Shown here: piece after piece, positions 18,236-27,294 of the stretch
How positions within the stretch are numbered: the first letter of the stretch is position 1
Layout: the number at the start of each line of letters is the position of its first letter
Assembly (NCBI GenBank): GCA_000511875.1
Contig: AZIN01000004.1
Location: 1-64,000, forward strand
Source: Gammaproteobacteria bacterium MOLA455
Lineage (GTDB): Bacteria; Pseudomonadota; Gammaproteobacteria; Pseudomonadales; Porticoccaceae
Length of the DNA: 64,000 nt
Direction of reading: 5' to 3'
The notes under the pieces: generated by a model
What the model was told of the DNA's origin: nothing
Databases searched by the model: none
The model's input: the letters and a program-made list of their open reading frames with translations, nothing else
Made by a program: the position numbers and the translations under genes

Positions 18236-20218
18236 ATGTTAAAGAAAATTTTAGTAGCCAACCGAGGCGAGATCGCCTGTCGTGTCTTTGCTACCGCGAA
18301 AAAAATGGGTATAGCCACAGTTGCGGTTTACTCCGATGCCGACCGCGATGCACTGCATGTTCAGATGGCGGATGAGGCTGTCAATATAGGTCCAGCGGCT
18401 TCCTCGGAAAGCTATTTGGTGATCGATAAAATCGTTCAGGCCTGTCTCGATACTGGCGCAGACGCCGTGCATCCGGGTTATGGTTTTCTCTCTGAGAACA
18501 GTAAATTCCACGACGCTTTGGATGCTGCAGGTATCGTCTTTATCGGCCCTGGCAAAAAAGCTATAGAGAGCATGGGCGACAAGATCACCTCTAAATTAAT
18601 TGCTCAAGAGGCGGGGGTGAGCTGCATTCCCGGTTACACCGATGTGGTTCGAGATGCGGAGCACGCAGTTGAAATCAGTGCTGGGATTGGTTATCCGGTG
18701 ATGCTCAAAGCCTCCGCCGGTGGCGGCGGTAAAGGTATGCGCGTGGCGATGAATGAAGATGAGTGTCGCGACGGTTTTGAGCGTGCCACCAACGAAGCCC
18801 GTTCTAGCTTTGGTGACACGCGGATCTTTATTGAAAAATATATTCAAGAGCCGCGACATATTGAAATTCAAGTGATGGCCGATGGTCATGGCAATGTGAT
18901 TTATCTGGGCGAGCGCGAATGTTCTATTCAACGCCGTCATCAGAAAGTTATTGAAGAAGCACCATCGCCATTTTTGGACCAAGCCACAAGACAGAAAATG
19001 GGCGAGCAGAGCTGCGCCCTGGCTCGCGCTGTAGATTATCAGTCTGCCGGCACCGTGGAATTTATTGCCGACGCCAATATGAATTTTTACTTTCTGGAAA
19101 TGAACACTAGATTGCAGGTCGAGCATCCGGTGACTGAGCTGGTTACCGGCCAGGATCTGGTTGAGTTAATGATTCGTGTTGCCGCAGGGGAGAAACTTCC
19201 CCTGGCGCAGGAAGATGTCACCATGACCGGTTGGGCCATGGAATCTCGAGTCTATGCCGAAGATCCTTTCCGTAACTTTATGCCCTCCACCGGACGGTTG
19301 GTGCGTTATGCCGAGCCTCAGGGTGAAGGTGTGCGTGTCGATAGCGGCGTCTATGAAGGGGGTGAGGTATCGATGTTCTACGACCCAATGATTGCCAAAT
19401 TGATCACCTATGGTGATCATCGTGAGCAGGCAATTGATCGTATGGTTGAGGCCTTGGATAACTATTATATTCGTGGCGTAAACCACAATATCAGCTTCCT
19501 TAATGCCCTGATGGTGCACCCGCGATTTGTCGAGGGACGCCTGACCACTAACTTTATTGCTGATGAATTTCCGGATGGGTTTAATGCTGATCTGGTGGTC
19601 CAGGATGACCCGGCCATTGCCTTGGTTGTGGCCGCTGCGGCCCATCAATTGCACCAAGAACGCGGTAGTTTGCTGTCTGGTCAGTTGGCCGGTCATGAAC
19701 ATGCCGCCGAAAATAGCTGGGTGGTGATGGTGGCGGATCAGCAGACTCCAGTTGTTGTTGAACTAATCGACAGCGGTTATTGGGTGAGCTTGAATGATCA
19801 GGATTATGAGGTTGAAACTGAATGGAGCCTTGGGCAGCCATTGTTCCAAGCGCGGGTAAATGGCAAAAGCGTTTCGGTGCAGGTTGAGACTACATCTGCA
19901 GGTTATAAATTGTTTTATCGCGGTGCCGAGATCAATGCTCGAGTGCTGTCGCCAGGGGCTGCCAAGTTGAGTGCCCACATGCTCTATAAACCGCCTGCGG
20001 ATATGTCGAAGTTCTTGCTCTCACCTATGCCGGGACTGCTGGTCAAGTTGGTCGTTGTTGAAGGGCAGGAAGTTAAAGAGGGTGAAGAGCTGGCTGTGGT
20101 TGAGGCGATGAAAATGGAGAATAGCCTGCGTGCCATTCAAGATGGTATTGTTGGTAAAATATCCGCGGTTGAGGGTGATAGTCTGATGGTGGATGAGATT
20201 ATTCTGAATTTTGAATAA
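18236..20218 (+). CDS. pccA: Propionyl-CoA carboxylase, alpha (biotin carboxylase/carrier) subunit
   Basis: Carboxylates its own biotin with ATP and bicarbonate. The 660-residue protein has a biotin carboxylase domain (ATP-grasp, KASAGGGGKGMRV near 160 and EMNTRLQVEHPVTE near 290), a middle domain that binds the beta subunit, and a C-terminal biotinyl domain with the modified Lys626 in EAMKMEN. Alpha and beta subunits are adjacent, as expected for the alpha6-beta6 enzyme. Confidence 0.95.
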   Translation: MLKKILVANRGEIACRVFATAKKMGIATVAVYSDADRDALHVQMADEAVNIGPAASSESYLVIDKIVQACLDTGADAVHPGYGFLSENSKFHDALDAAGIVFIGPGKKAIESMGDKITSKLIAQEAGVSCIPGYTDVVRDAEHAVEISAGIGYPVMLKASAGGGGKGMRVAMNEDECRDGFERATNEARSSFGDTRIFIEKYIQEPRHIEIQVMADGHGNVIYLGERECSIQRRHQKVIEEAPSPFLDQATRQKMGEQSCALARAVDYQSAGTVEFIADANMNFYFLEMNTRLQVEHPVTELVTGQDLVELMIRVAAGEKLPLAQEDVTMTGWAMESRVYAEDPFRNFMPSTGRLVRYAEPQGEGVRVDSGVYEGGEVSMFYDPMIAKLITYGDHREQAIDRMVEALDNYYIRGVNHNISFLNALMVHPRFVEGRLTTNFIADEFPDGFNADLVVQDDPAIALVVAAAAHQLHQERGSLLSGQLAGHEHAAENSWVVMVADQQTPVVVELIDSGYWVSLNDQDYEVETEWSLGQPLFQARVNGKSVSVQVETTSAGYKLFYRGAEINARVLSPGAAKLSAHMLYKPPADMSKFLLSPMPGLLVKLVVVEGQEVKEGEELAVVEAMKMENSLRAIQDGIVGKISAVEGDSLMVDEIILNFE

Positions 20219-20250
20219 AGGTATTCTTAGAGCCTTTATCCAGCGAGCTG

Positions 20251-20280
20251 CCATCCTGAGCGAAGTTGAAGGATCTCCGC
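20251..20280. repeat. Partial copy of the REP-like element
   Basis: CATCCTGAGCGAAGTTGAAGG repeats the left arm of the element at 16486 with a few changes. It lies in the 125-bp gap between pccA and meaB. Confidence 0.55.
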
Positions 20281-20343
20281 GCCGCAACACTCAGAAACTA
20301 ACAGCGACAACAGAGTCACAACAAGGAAAGAAAAGGCCCATAA

Positions 20344-21303
20344 ATGTTAGCAGAGCAGATCAAAGCCGGTGACCGTCGCGCCCTCGCCAAGGGCATTACC
20401 CTAGTGGAATCGACCCGCGCCGATCATCGTCAGCAAGCCACTGCTCTCTTAGAAGCCCTGATGCCCGACACCGGCAAATCCATTCGCCTGGGTATCTCCG
20501 GTGTCCCCGGCGTCGGCAAATCCACCTTTATCGAAGCCTTCGGCAATCACCTGATTAAGCTTGGCCACAACGTAGCGGTCCTAGCCGTAGACCCCACCTC
20601 CGCAGTCACTGGCGGTTCTATTCTCGGCGATAAAACCCGTATGGAAACCCTGGCCTTTGCGGAAAATGCCTTCGTGCGGCCATCCCCCGCAGGCAAAACT
20701 CTGGGCGGCGTCACACGCCGAACTCGGGAGTCGCTGTTACTCTGCGAAGCTGCTGGCTTTGATGTAATTCTGGTGGAAACCGTGGGCGTAGGCCAATCGG
20801 AAACTGCAGTGGCGGATATGACTGATATGTTTCTATTGCTGCTATTACCCGCTGGTGGCGATGAACTGCAGGGCATCAAGCGCGGTATTATGGAATTAGC
20901 CGATCTTATTCTGGTAAATAAGTCCGATGGCGATCAGGCCAATACGGCCAAGCAAACCAAAGGCGATTATGCTGCGGCACTGCATTTTATGAAGTCGCGC
21001 TTTGCCAATTGGCAGCCTCAGGTACTGGCCTGCTCATCGACACAAAATACAGGTATAGAGGAAGTTTGGGAGCAGGTTAAGGCTTTTCGCAGTGCTCTCA
21101 ATGCCGATGGCGAACTGCAACAGCAGCGCGCTCAGCAGGCGCGTTCATGGATGTGGGCTGAAACTGCCGAGGCCTTGGTCAGTGACCTAAAGAGTGATGC
21201 CAAAGTCAAAGCACTGGTTCCCGAGTTGGAGCAGGCAGTGCTCGATGGTCTGTTGCCGGCCACTGTTGCGGCGCAGCGGTTGATTGATACTTTTAAGCGC
21301 TAG
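20344..21303 (+). CDS. meaB: Methylmalonyl-CoA mutase-associated GTPase MeaB
   Basis: A G3E-type P-loop GTPase that protects and gates cofactor loading of methylmalonyl-CoA mutase. The 319-residue protein has Walker [10 protein letters not shown] at 53-61, [22 protein letters not shown] with the conserved Asp, [10 protein letters not shown] as switch region and NKSDGD for guanine recognition. Older annotations call this family ArgK or LAO/AO transport ATPase; the mcm neighbourhood makes the MeaB role clear. AGGAAAG lies upstream of ATG. Confidence 0.95.
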   Translation: MLAEQIKAGDRRALAKGITLVESTRADHRQQATALLEALMPDTGKSIRLGISGVPGVGKSTFIEAFGNHLIKLGHNVAVLAVDPTSAVTGGSILGDKTRMETLAFAENAFVRPSPAGKTLGGVTRRTRESLLLCEAAGFDVILVETVGVGQSETAVADMTDMFLLLLLPAGGDELQGIKRGIMELADLILVNKSDGDQANTAKQTKGDYAAALHFMKSRFANWQPQVLACSSTQNTGIEEVWEQVKAFRSALNADGELQQQRAQQARSWMWAETAEALVSDLKSDAKVKALVPELEQAVLDGLLPATVAAQRLIDTFKR

Positions 21304-21323
21304 TTTGAGGGGCTCGTGTTAGG

Positions 21324-21367
21324 AACTAGAGTTACGAGCTAGAGCTACGAACTAGAGTTACGAGCTA
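21324..21367. repeat. 13-bp tandem repeat between meaB and selO
   Basis: Three full copies of AACTAGAGTTACG / AGCTAGAGCTACG / AACTAGAGTTACG and five bases of a fourth lie head to tail in the convergent gap. Copies 1 and 3 are identical. No hairpin terminator was recognised here. Confidence 0.8.
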
Positions 21368-21385
21368 TCTCTTTTAACCCGCATT

Positions 21386-22900
21386 TTACGACGAACAGCT
21401 TACCGATATTTTCTCTGCCCAATCCGGCGGCAGCCCAGCATACTGCTGTGCCTCTGGATGTTCTTCGCAGGGACTCTGCAATACTTTTAGTAACAGATTC
21501 ACCTCAGAGTAATCTCCCGCTTGAGCCTTCTCGATTGCCACTTGGGCCATATAGTTGCGCAGCACATACTTTGGATTCACGGCGCGCATATTATCCCGCC
21601 GCTGAGCATCACTCAGATCTTGCTGGCCCAGTCGAGCGAGATACTTCACCGCCCACTGATCAAAACCCTCTCGATCCACAAACTGATCTCTGACCTCCTG
21701 GTTAGCCGCTGTAAAATCACAGAGCGATCTGAACAGTATGGTGTAATCCACATTGTTCATCTGCATCAAATCCAGTAGCTCATTGGATAACAGCTCGTCA
21801 CCCGCTTGGTATTTTTCCAATCCTAATTTACTCGCCATAATGGCGCGAAACTGGTTTAAAAATTCTGGCTCATACTGTTTTAATATATCAATAAGTTCAT
21901 CGCTGCTCAGTAAAGAAGTCAGGGATGTCGCCAGTGCATTGAGGTTCCAAAGTCCCACGGAAGGCTGATTTTTAAACGAGTAACGCCCGTTAGTGTCCGA
22001 GTGGTTGCAGATAAACTCGGGATCATAACTATCCAAAAATCCAAAGGGGCCGAAGTCCAATGTATCCCCCAGGATTGACATGTTATCGGTGTTCATGACA
22101 CCGTGATTAAATCCAACTGACTGCCACTGGGCGATCATTTTGGCGGTTTTAAAAACCGTATTTTTAAATAATTTTAAATAACGATCTTGGTCTTCTAACC
22201 AATGTGGGAAGTGCCGCTGCACAACATAGTCGGCGAGCGCGCGAACCGATTCAGGTTGGTTGCGATAGTGGAAATGCTCAAATGAACCAAATCGAATATG
22301 ACTGCGGGCAACGCGGCAAACGGTAGCGCCAGATTCCACCTCTTCGCGATAGACAGCAGTTTTACTGTCCACCAGACTCAGTGCTCTGGTAGTGGCAATG
22401 CCTAATCCGTGCATAGCCTCGGAGCATAGATACTCACGGATACTAGAGCGTAACACTGCACGGCCATCGGCGAAGCGCGAGTAGGGTGTGGGTCCTGCGC
22501 CTTTAAGTTGGATATCCCAAAGCTCGCGGCTACTTGTTACTCCATCGACCTCTGGCCCTCTACTGGCTACCGGCCCTATACTGGCTACCGGCAACTCACC
22601 CAATGTCATAGCCCGACCATCGCCAAGCTGACCCGCCCAGACGCCAAACTGGTGTCCCGAGTAAACCAGTGCAATAGGTTTGATGTTGGCCGTCATGAAG
22701 TTGCCGCTCATCACTTCCAGCATTTCTGGGCTGTCTAAATTATCCGGATCTATACCCAGCTCTTCTGCCAATAGCTTATTGCTGCTGACGACTATCGGGT
22801 CGAGCAAACGCGAGGCCATCACCGGGCTAAAGTGCGCGTCCTCCTGTTCTTTAAAACTGTCAAAATAGGTGTGTTCTAAACGATCGATAAATAAAGTCAT
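21386..22900 (-). CDS. selO: Protein adenylyltransferase SelO (YdiU)
   Basis: A pseudokinase-fold enzyme that AMPylates protein hydroxyls, linked to redox stress in E. coli. The 504-residue chain has YSGHQFGVWAGQLGDGRAMTLGE, QLKGAGPTPYSRFADGRAVLRSSIREYL, GVMNTDNMSILGDTLDFGPFGFLD and the family's C-terminal SCSS, where animal homologues carry selenocysteine. Here the residue is cysteine, followed by TAA. Its ATG overlaps the stop of the strictosidine-synthase-like gene by one base, so the two are translationally coupled. Confidence 0.95.
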   Translation of the reverse strand: MTLFIDRLEHTYFDSFKEQEDAHFSPVMASRLLDPIVVSSNKLLAEELGIDPDNLDSPEMLEVMSGNFMTANIKPIALVYSGHQFGVWAGQLGDGRAMTLGELPVASIGPVASRGPEVDGVTSSRELWDIQLKGAGPTPYSRFADGRAVLRSSIREYLCSEAMHGLGIATTRALSLVDSKTAVYREEVESGATVCRVARSHIRFGSFEHFHYRNQPESVRALADYVVQRHFPHWLEDQDRYLKLFKNTVFKTAKMIAQWQSVGFNHGVMNTDNMSILGDTLDFGPFGFLDSYDPEFICNHSDTNGRYSFKNQPSVGLWNLNALATSLTSLLSSDELIDILKQYEPEFLNQFRAIMASKLGLEKYQAGDELLSNELLDLMQMNNVDYTILFRSLCDFTAANQEVRDQFVDREGFDQWAVKYLARLGQQDLSDAQRRDNMRAVNPKYVLRNYMAQVAIEKAQAGDYSEVNLLLKVLQSPCEEHPEAQQYAGLPPDWAEKISVSCSS

Positions 22901-23982
22901 TAGATTCCGGCATTTTCTCTGCTGATGCGAGCGAGATTGTCTGAATGAAGGCTGCTGATATAGAGCCAGTTGTCGGTTTCCATCGCACCGGTATTGGTGT
23001 GATGTTCGCCGTTGGGGTCCTGTAGTGAGGTGATCACTAGGCCATCTTTATCCATGGCAAAAACATGGCTGTAGGGCACTGCCTGTGGGCGCACGCTAGC
23101 GGGTAAGCGCTGAACGATTTTACGTAAAAGCGGCGATGCCGACATGTCGTCTAGCTGTTGACTGCGGGGTGACACTAGACCTACCCAGAAGCGTCCATCG
23201 CGGCCCCGGACAATATTGTCAGGAAAGCCTGGCAAATTGTCTATCAGCACTTCTGAGGTGCCAGCACGATCGCCCTTTAGCCGGTATTTATGCAGTCGAT
23301 AGGAGCCCGTTTCACTCACCAAAACAAAGCTGCTGTCTTCGGCGACGGCGACGCCATTGGCGAAATTTAGGCCGTCCATCAGCATCTTGGTTGATTGATC
23401 TGCTGGGTCATAGACCATTAAGCGACCATGGCCGCCATGCTCCATAGTGTCGAGCAGGCTGGCAGCATAGGTTCCGCCATTTGATTGAGCGCCAAACTTT
23501 GTAGAGGCGTCGCTGAAATAGATTTTACCCTCTGCATCCACATCTACATCATCCACATATTCCATGGCCACGCCGTTGTAGCTGTCGGTGAGTACGCTGA
23601 TTTCACCAGCGGGGGAAACGCTGAGCAGACCTTTGTAGGCATCGGCAATCAGTAAATTATCCTCAGCATCAAAAGCTAACCCCAGTGGGCTGCCCTCGGT
23701 ATTGACCCATTTAGTCATGCTGCCAGTGGCTTCGTTATAGCGAACAATCCAGCCCTCACGGGTAGCGGCATAGATTTCGCCATTGAGTAGTGCCAGACCC
23801 TCAGGGCCATGGGTGTCTTCCAGCTCCAATATTTCGATCTTGTCGAGGCGAGTATTGTGCTCGAAGTCGCCGACATAATATTGGTTCACCGGTGCATTCC
23901 AGCTGACTGGATCTATAGGCACTGGCCATAACAACAGATAGGCGAAAAGGGCGGTGATGATTAGCAGGCTGGCTTTTAGCAT
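22900..23982 (-). CDS. SMP-30 / strictosidine synthase-like six-bladed propeller protein
   Basis: A 360-residue protein with one N-terminal hydrophobic segment (SLLIITALFAYLLLWPVPI) that would anchor or export it. The rest is a beta-propeller with repeated motifs such as GPEGLALLNGEIYAATREGWI, SPLGLAFDAEDNLLIADAYKGLLSV and VDDVDVDAEGKIYFSDAS. This is like strictosidine synthase-like or APMAP proteins, often calcium-dependent lactonases or arylesterases. Substrate unknown. It is upstream of, and coupled to, selO. Confidence 0.8.
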   Translation of the reverse strand: MLKASLLIITALFAYLLLWPVPIDPVSWNAPVNQYYVGDFEHNTRLDKIEILELEDTHGPEGLALLNGEIYAATREGWIVRYNEATGSMTKWVNTEGSPLGLAFDAEDNLLIADAYKGLLSVSPAGEISVLTDSYNGVAMEYVDDVDVDAEGKIYFSDASTKFGAQSNGGTYAASLLDTMEHGGHGRLMVYDPADQSTKMLMDGLNFANGVAVAEDSSFVLVSETGSYRLHKYRLKGDRAGTSEVLIDNLPGFPDNIVRGRDGRFWVGLVSPRSQQLDDMSASPLLRKIVQRLPASVRPQAVPYSHVFAMDKDGLVITSLQDPNGEHHTNTGAMETDNWLYISSLHSDNLARISRENAGI

Positions 23983-24089
23983 AGTGGTTTGCTCCCGGCT
24001 CTTTTAATAAAAAATTGTTCATCAGATCTGCTGAGCATGGTGCGCTAGTGCCACCGCTTAATCAACCTCGGGCTGTCTGCGGTTTTCCC

Positions 24090-24118
24090 TTGGTGTGCTG
24101 TGGCCGGTCATGTAAAAT
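24090..24118 (+). promoter_or_regulatory. Probable prfB promoter with overlapping palindrome
   Basis: A -35 TTGGTG (24090-24095) is 17 bp from a -10 TAAAAT (24113-24118), about 36 bp before the prfB ATG. The -10 lies in an inverted repeat CGGTCAT-gtaaa-ATGACCG (24105-24123) that could act as an operator or hairpin. Its binding protein, if any, is unknown. Confidence 0.5.
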
Positions 24119-24153
24119 GACCGCCCTATTAGCCGTTGATAAAAGACTATTTC

Positions 24154-25249
24154 ATGGAAGTTAATCCGCTCTATAACGCCCTCGATGACCTGCAGGCACG
24201 CACCGACGTGTTGAGGGGGTACCTTTGACTACGATAACCGCAAAGATCGTCTCTCTGAAGTTGAACTAGAGCTCGGCGAACCCGACGTCTGGAACGAACC
24301 TGAGCGCGCTCAAGAATTGGGCCGGGAGCGTTCCGCTCTAGAAGCTGTAGTGAAAACCATTGAAGACCTAGACTCTGGTGTCGCTGACTCACGGGAGCTA
24401 TTGGCTATGGCCGTGGAAGAAGACGACGCCGACACAGTTGCGGATGTGGAAGCGGAAATTGCTAGTCTTGAATCACAGCTAGCCACGTTAGAATTTCGCC
24501 GTATGTTCTCTGGTGAGATGGATCCGAATAATGCTTACCTGGATATTCAGTCGGGCTCTGGCGGTACTGAGGCGCAAGACTGGGCCGAGATGCTACTGCG
24601 CATGTATTTGCGCTGGGCCGATGATAAAGGCTTTAAAGCAGAATTAGTCGAGTGTTCCGCCGGTGATGTTGCGGGCATTAAAGGCGCCACTGTGCAGATC
24701 TCCGGCGAATACGCCTATGGCTGGTTGCGCACTGAAATTGGTGTGCATCGCTTAGTCCGCAAGTCACCTTTCGATTCGGGCAATCGCCGTCACACCTCTT
24801 TTTCTGCGGTTTATGTGTCTCCTGAGATTGATGACAATATTGAGATCGATATTAATCCATCGGATGTTCGCACCGATACCTACCGCGCCTCTGGTGCCGG
24901 TGGTCAGCATATTAACAAGACTGATTCCGCGGTGCGTTTGACCCATGGGCCCAGCGGCATAGTGGTGCAGTCTCAGAGTCAGCGGTCGCAGCATCAGAAC
25001 CGCGATAAGTGCTGGCAGATGTTGCGGGCTAAGCTCTATGAGCTTGAGGTGAGTATTCGCCAGAAAGCGGCTCAGGCCACTGAAGACACTAAGTCTGATA
25101 TTGGTTGGGGTAGTCAGATTCGCTCCTACGTGTTGGATGATGCACGGATTAAAGATTTGCGTACTGGTGTTGAGACAAGGAATACCGGTGCCGTGCTGGA
25201 TGGCAAATTGGACCAATTTATTGTGGCGTCGCTGAAGGCCGGTTTATAG
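24154..25249 (+). CDS. prfB: Peptide chain release factor 2, with programmed +1 frameshift
   Basis: Reads UGA and UAA stops. Translation begins at ATG 24154 and runs 24 codons to CTT (24223-24225), then an in-frame TGA at 24226-24228. An internal Shine-Dalgarno AGGGGG sits just before TAC CTT TGA C, the classic RF2 autoregulatory slip site. After the +1 shift, reading continues with GAC at 24227 for a 364-residue product. The stop-recognition SPF motif falls at 204-206 and the catalytic GGQ at 249-251, one residue off the E. coli numbers. lysS lies downstream, as in E. coli. This is not a pseudogene. Confidence 0.97.
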
Positions 25250-25295
25250 GCAGCAGCGAAAGACCTTTTGTAAGAGTAGTAGAGAGTATCAAAAA

Positions 25296-25375
25296 CAGAT
25301 GCAACCCAGGGGTCGGCATCTGCGACAGGCTGTAAATACGTCCCTGTAAGCTCAAGATTGGCATCCTCAACCGAG
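25296..25375. repeat. Palindromic, dispersed-repeat-like block between prfB and lysS
   Basis: The 181-bp gap holds a perfect inverted repeat CAGATGC (25296-25302) / GCATCTG (25316-25322), then ACAGGCTGTAAATACGTCCC with a small ACAGG/CCTGT palindrome and a GGCATCC tail. Similar CTGTAAATACGTCCCTGTAAG-type strings recur between genes of marine gammaproteobacteria (from memory, not checked). No second copy was seen in this window. Confidence 0.4.
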
Positions 25376-25430
25376 CGTACTTTGATGAGCTGTTAACTAA
25401 ATTAATTATTTAAAGAACAAAGACTGACCT

Positions 25431-26924
25431 ATGACTGATCAACTAGACGAAAACAAACTAATCGCCGAGCGCCGCGCCAAACTCACTGCACTACGTGAGC
25501 AGGGTGGCAGCCCGTTCCCCAATGACTTCCGCCCTCAGCACAGCGCTGCAGAGTTGCAAGCTGGCTTTGGAGAAGAGACTAAAGCCGCCTTAGAGGAACT
25601 GGGTAAAGTGGTCAGTATTGCGGGCCGTGTGATTCGCAACCGCGGTGCTTTTATCGTGGTACAAGACAGCTCAGGCACCATCCAGCTCTATGTCACCAAA
25701 GAAGCACGACCCTTTGCCAAGTCACTGGATCTCGGCGACATTGTAGGCGTCACCGGAGTCCTGCATCTGTCAGGCAAAGGCGATCTCTATGTGCAGATGG
25801 ACAACTACCAGCTGCTGACCAAAGCACTGCGTCCACTGCCAGACAAATTCCACGGTCTAGCGGATCAAGAAATGCGCTACCGTCAACGTTACGTAGATCT
25901 GATCGTTAATCCCGATGTGCGCAATACTTTCCGCATTCGCTCTAAGGTCGTCGACTTTATTCGCCGCTATTTAAACGCAGCGGACTACTTAGAAGTTGAA
26001 ACGCCCATGCTTCAGGTTATTCCTGGCGGTGCCGTGGCCCGACCTTTTGTCACCCATCACAATGCCTTGGATATCGATATGTATATGCGTATCGCTCCGG
26101 AGCTCTATTTAAAGCGTTTAGTGGTTGGTGGTTTTGAACGGGTCTATGAAATTAACCGCAACTTCCGCAACGAGGGATTGTCCACAAGACATAATCCCGA
26201 GTTCACCATGCTCGAGTTCTACCAGGCCTATTCTGACTTCAATGATCTGATGGATCTGACCGAAGACATGCTGCGCAAGATGACCACCGAAGTGTTGGGT
26301 TCAACCAAGGTGGTTAACACCACTAAGGATGCCGACGGCGAAGTGGTCAGCGAGATTCACTATGACTTTGCCGAACCCTTTATTCGCCTGTCAGTGTTTG
26401 ATTCGATTTTGCAGTACAACCCTGAGATCAGTGCCGAGCAGTTAGCCGATGAAGCCGGTGCACGGCAAATCGCTACAGACTTGCATATTCCTTTGAAGTC
26501 TATCTGGGGTCTGGGCAAGGTACAGATTGAGATTTTTGAAAAGACCGTTGAGCATCTTTTAGAACAGCCTACTTTTATCACCATGTATCCCGCTGAAGTT
26601 TCACCGCTGGCGCGACGCAATGATCAAGATCCCCATGTCACCGATCGCTTTGAGTTCTTTGTCGGCGGTCGTGAAATCGCCAATGGTTTCTCGGAGCTGA
26701 ATGATTCTGAAGATCAAGAGGCACGCTTTAAACAGCAGGTTGCCGAGAAAGATGCCGGTGATGATGAGGCGATGCATTTTGATGCAGACTATATTCGCGC
26801 TCTGGAATACGGCATGCCGCCTACTGCTGGTGAGGGTATAGGTATCGACCGTCTGGTGATGTTGTTGACAGACTCTCCATCAATTAGAGATGTGCTGCTG
26901 TTCCCCCATATGCGGCCAGAGTAG
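25431..26924 (+). CDS. lysS: Lysyl-tRNA synthetase, class II
   Basis: Charges tRNA-Lys. The 497-residue enzyme has an N-terminal OB-fold anticodon domain (about 60-160, [19 protein letters not shown]) and a class II catalytic core with motif 2 [25 protein letters not shown] and motif 3 [24 protein letters not shown]. Length and ending (MRPE) fit the family. It follows prfB on the same strand and is closed by a terminator at 26984-27007. Confidence 0.97.
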   Translation: MTDQLDENKLIAERRAKLTALREQGGSPFPNDFRPQHSAAELQAGFGEETKAALEELGKVVSIAGRVIRNRGAFIVVQDSSGTIQLYVTKEARPFAKSLDLGDIVGVTGVLHLSGKGDLYVQMDNYQLLTKALRPLPDKFHGLADQEMRYRQRYVDLIVNPDVRNTFRIRSKVVDFIRRYLNAADYLEVETPMLQVIPGGAVARPFVTHHNALDIDMYMRIAPELYLKRLVVGGFERVYEINRNFRNEGLSTRHNPEFTMLEFYQAYSDFNDLMDLTEDMLRKMTTEVLGSTKVVNTTKDADGEVVSEIHYDFAEPFIRLSVFDSILQYNPEISAEQLADEAGARQIATDLHIPLKSIWGLGKVQIEIFEKTVEHLLEQPTFITMYPAEVSPLARRNDQDPHVTDRFEFFVGGREIANGFSELNDSEDQEARFKQQVAEKDAGDDEAMHFDADYIRALEYGMPPTAGEGIGIDRLVMLLTDSPSIRDVLLFPHMRPE

Positions 26925-27294
26925 TTTTTTATTGGCGGTTGTTTAGGGGTTGGCGGATGTTTTTATGTCAGGCCAACATAAAAAGCTCGGCACTGCCGGG
27001 CTTTTTTGTGTCTGGGGTATTGGTTTTTGGTCGATGGGGTTTAACTGAGCTGCAAGAGATCTCATCGCCAGTTATCAGGCTAATGAATCACTAGGCTGGC
27101 GAGATCAGCATCCATCAAGTCCATTAAAAATCAAAATTCGTCCTTTTGAAAATAAAAGTTATTCTGGTTTGTTTTTTTTATGAATGGTATTATCACCAGA
27201 CTTAAGCGAACCCAATAACCACATCAGCGCGACTCCTATTGCGCCTCAAAATGCTCTCCTGAGCCCCTACCAGTGAGACGCCAAAGGACAAAAA
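26925..27294. other. Intergenic region between lysS and the catabolic island
   Basis: This 370-bp gap holds the lysS terminator near its left end. Further right is an imperfect inverted repeat around 27058-27106 (GATCTC-ATC-GCCAG against CTGGCGAGATC) and then AT-rich sequence that probably contains the promoter of the enoyl-CoA hydratase gene. I see no open reading frame worth calling and no clear promoter boxes. It marks the switch from core genes to the catabolic island. Confidence 0.5.
26984..27007 (+). terminator. Terminator of lysS
   Basis: Seven-pair stem AGCTCGG/CCGGGCT (one G-T pair) with loop CACTG, followed by T at 27002-27007. The A run before the stem makes it partly bidirectional. 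Confidence 0.85.

Noticed and set aside
20344-21303. Amino-acid transport ATPase (ArgK/LAO) label
   Set aside because: Gene context behind mcm-pccB-pccA and the G3E GTPase motifs identify MeaB.
24154-24228. prfB as a broken gene because of the early TGA
   Set aside because: The stop is the conserved RF2 programmed frameshift site with its internal Shine-Dalgarno.
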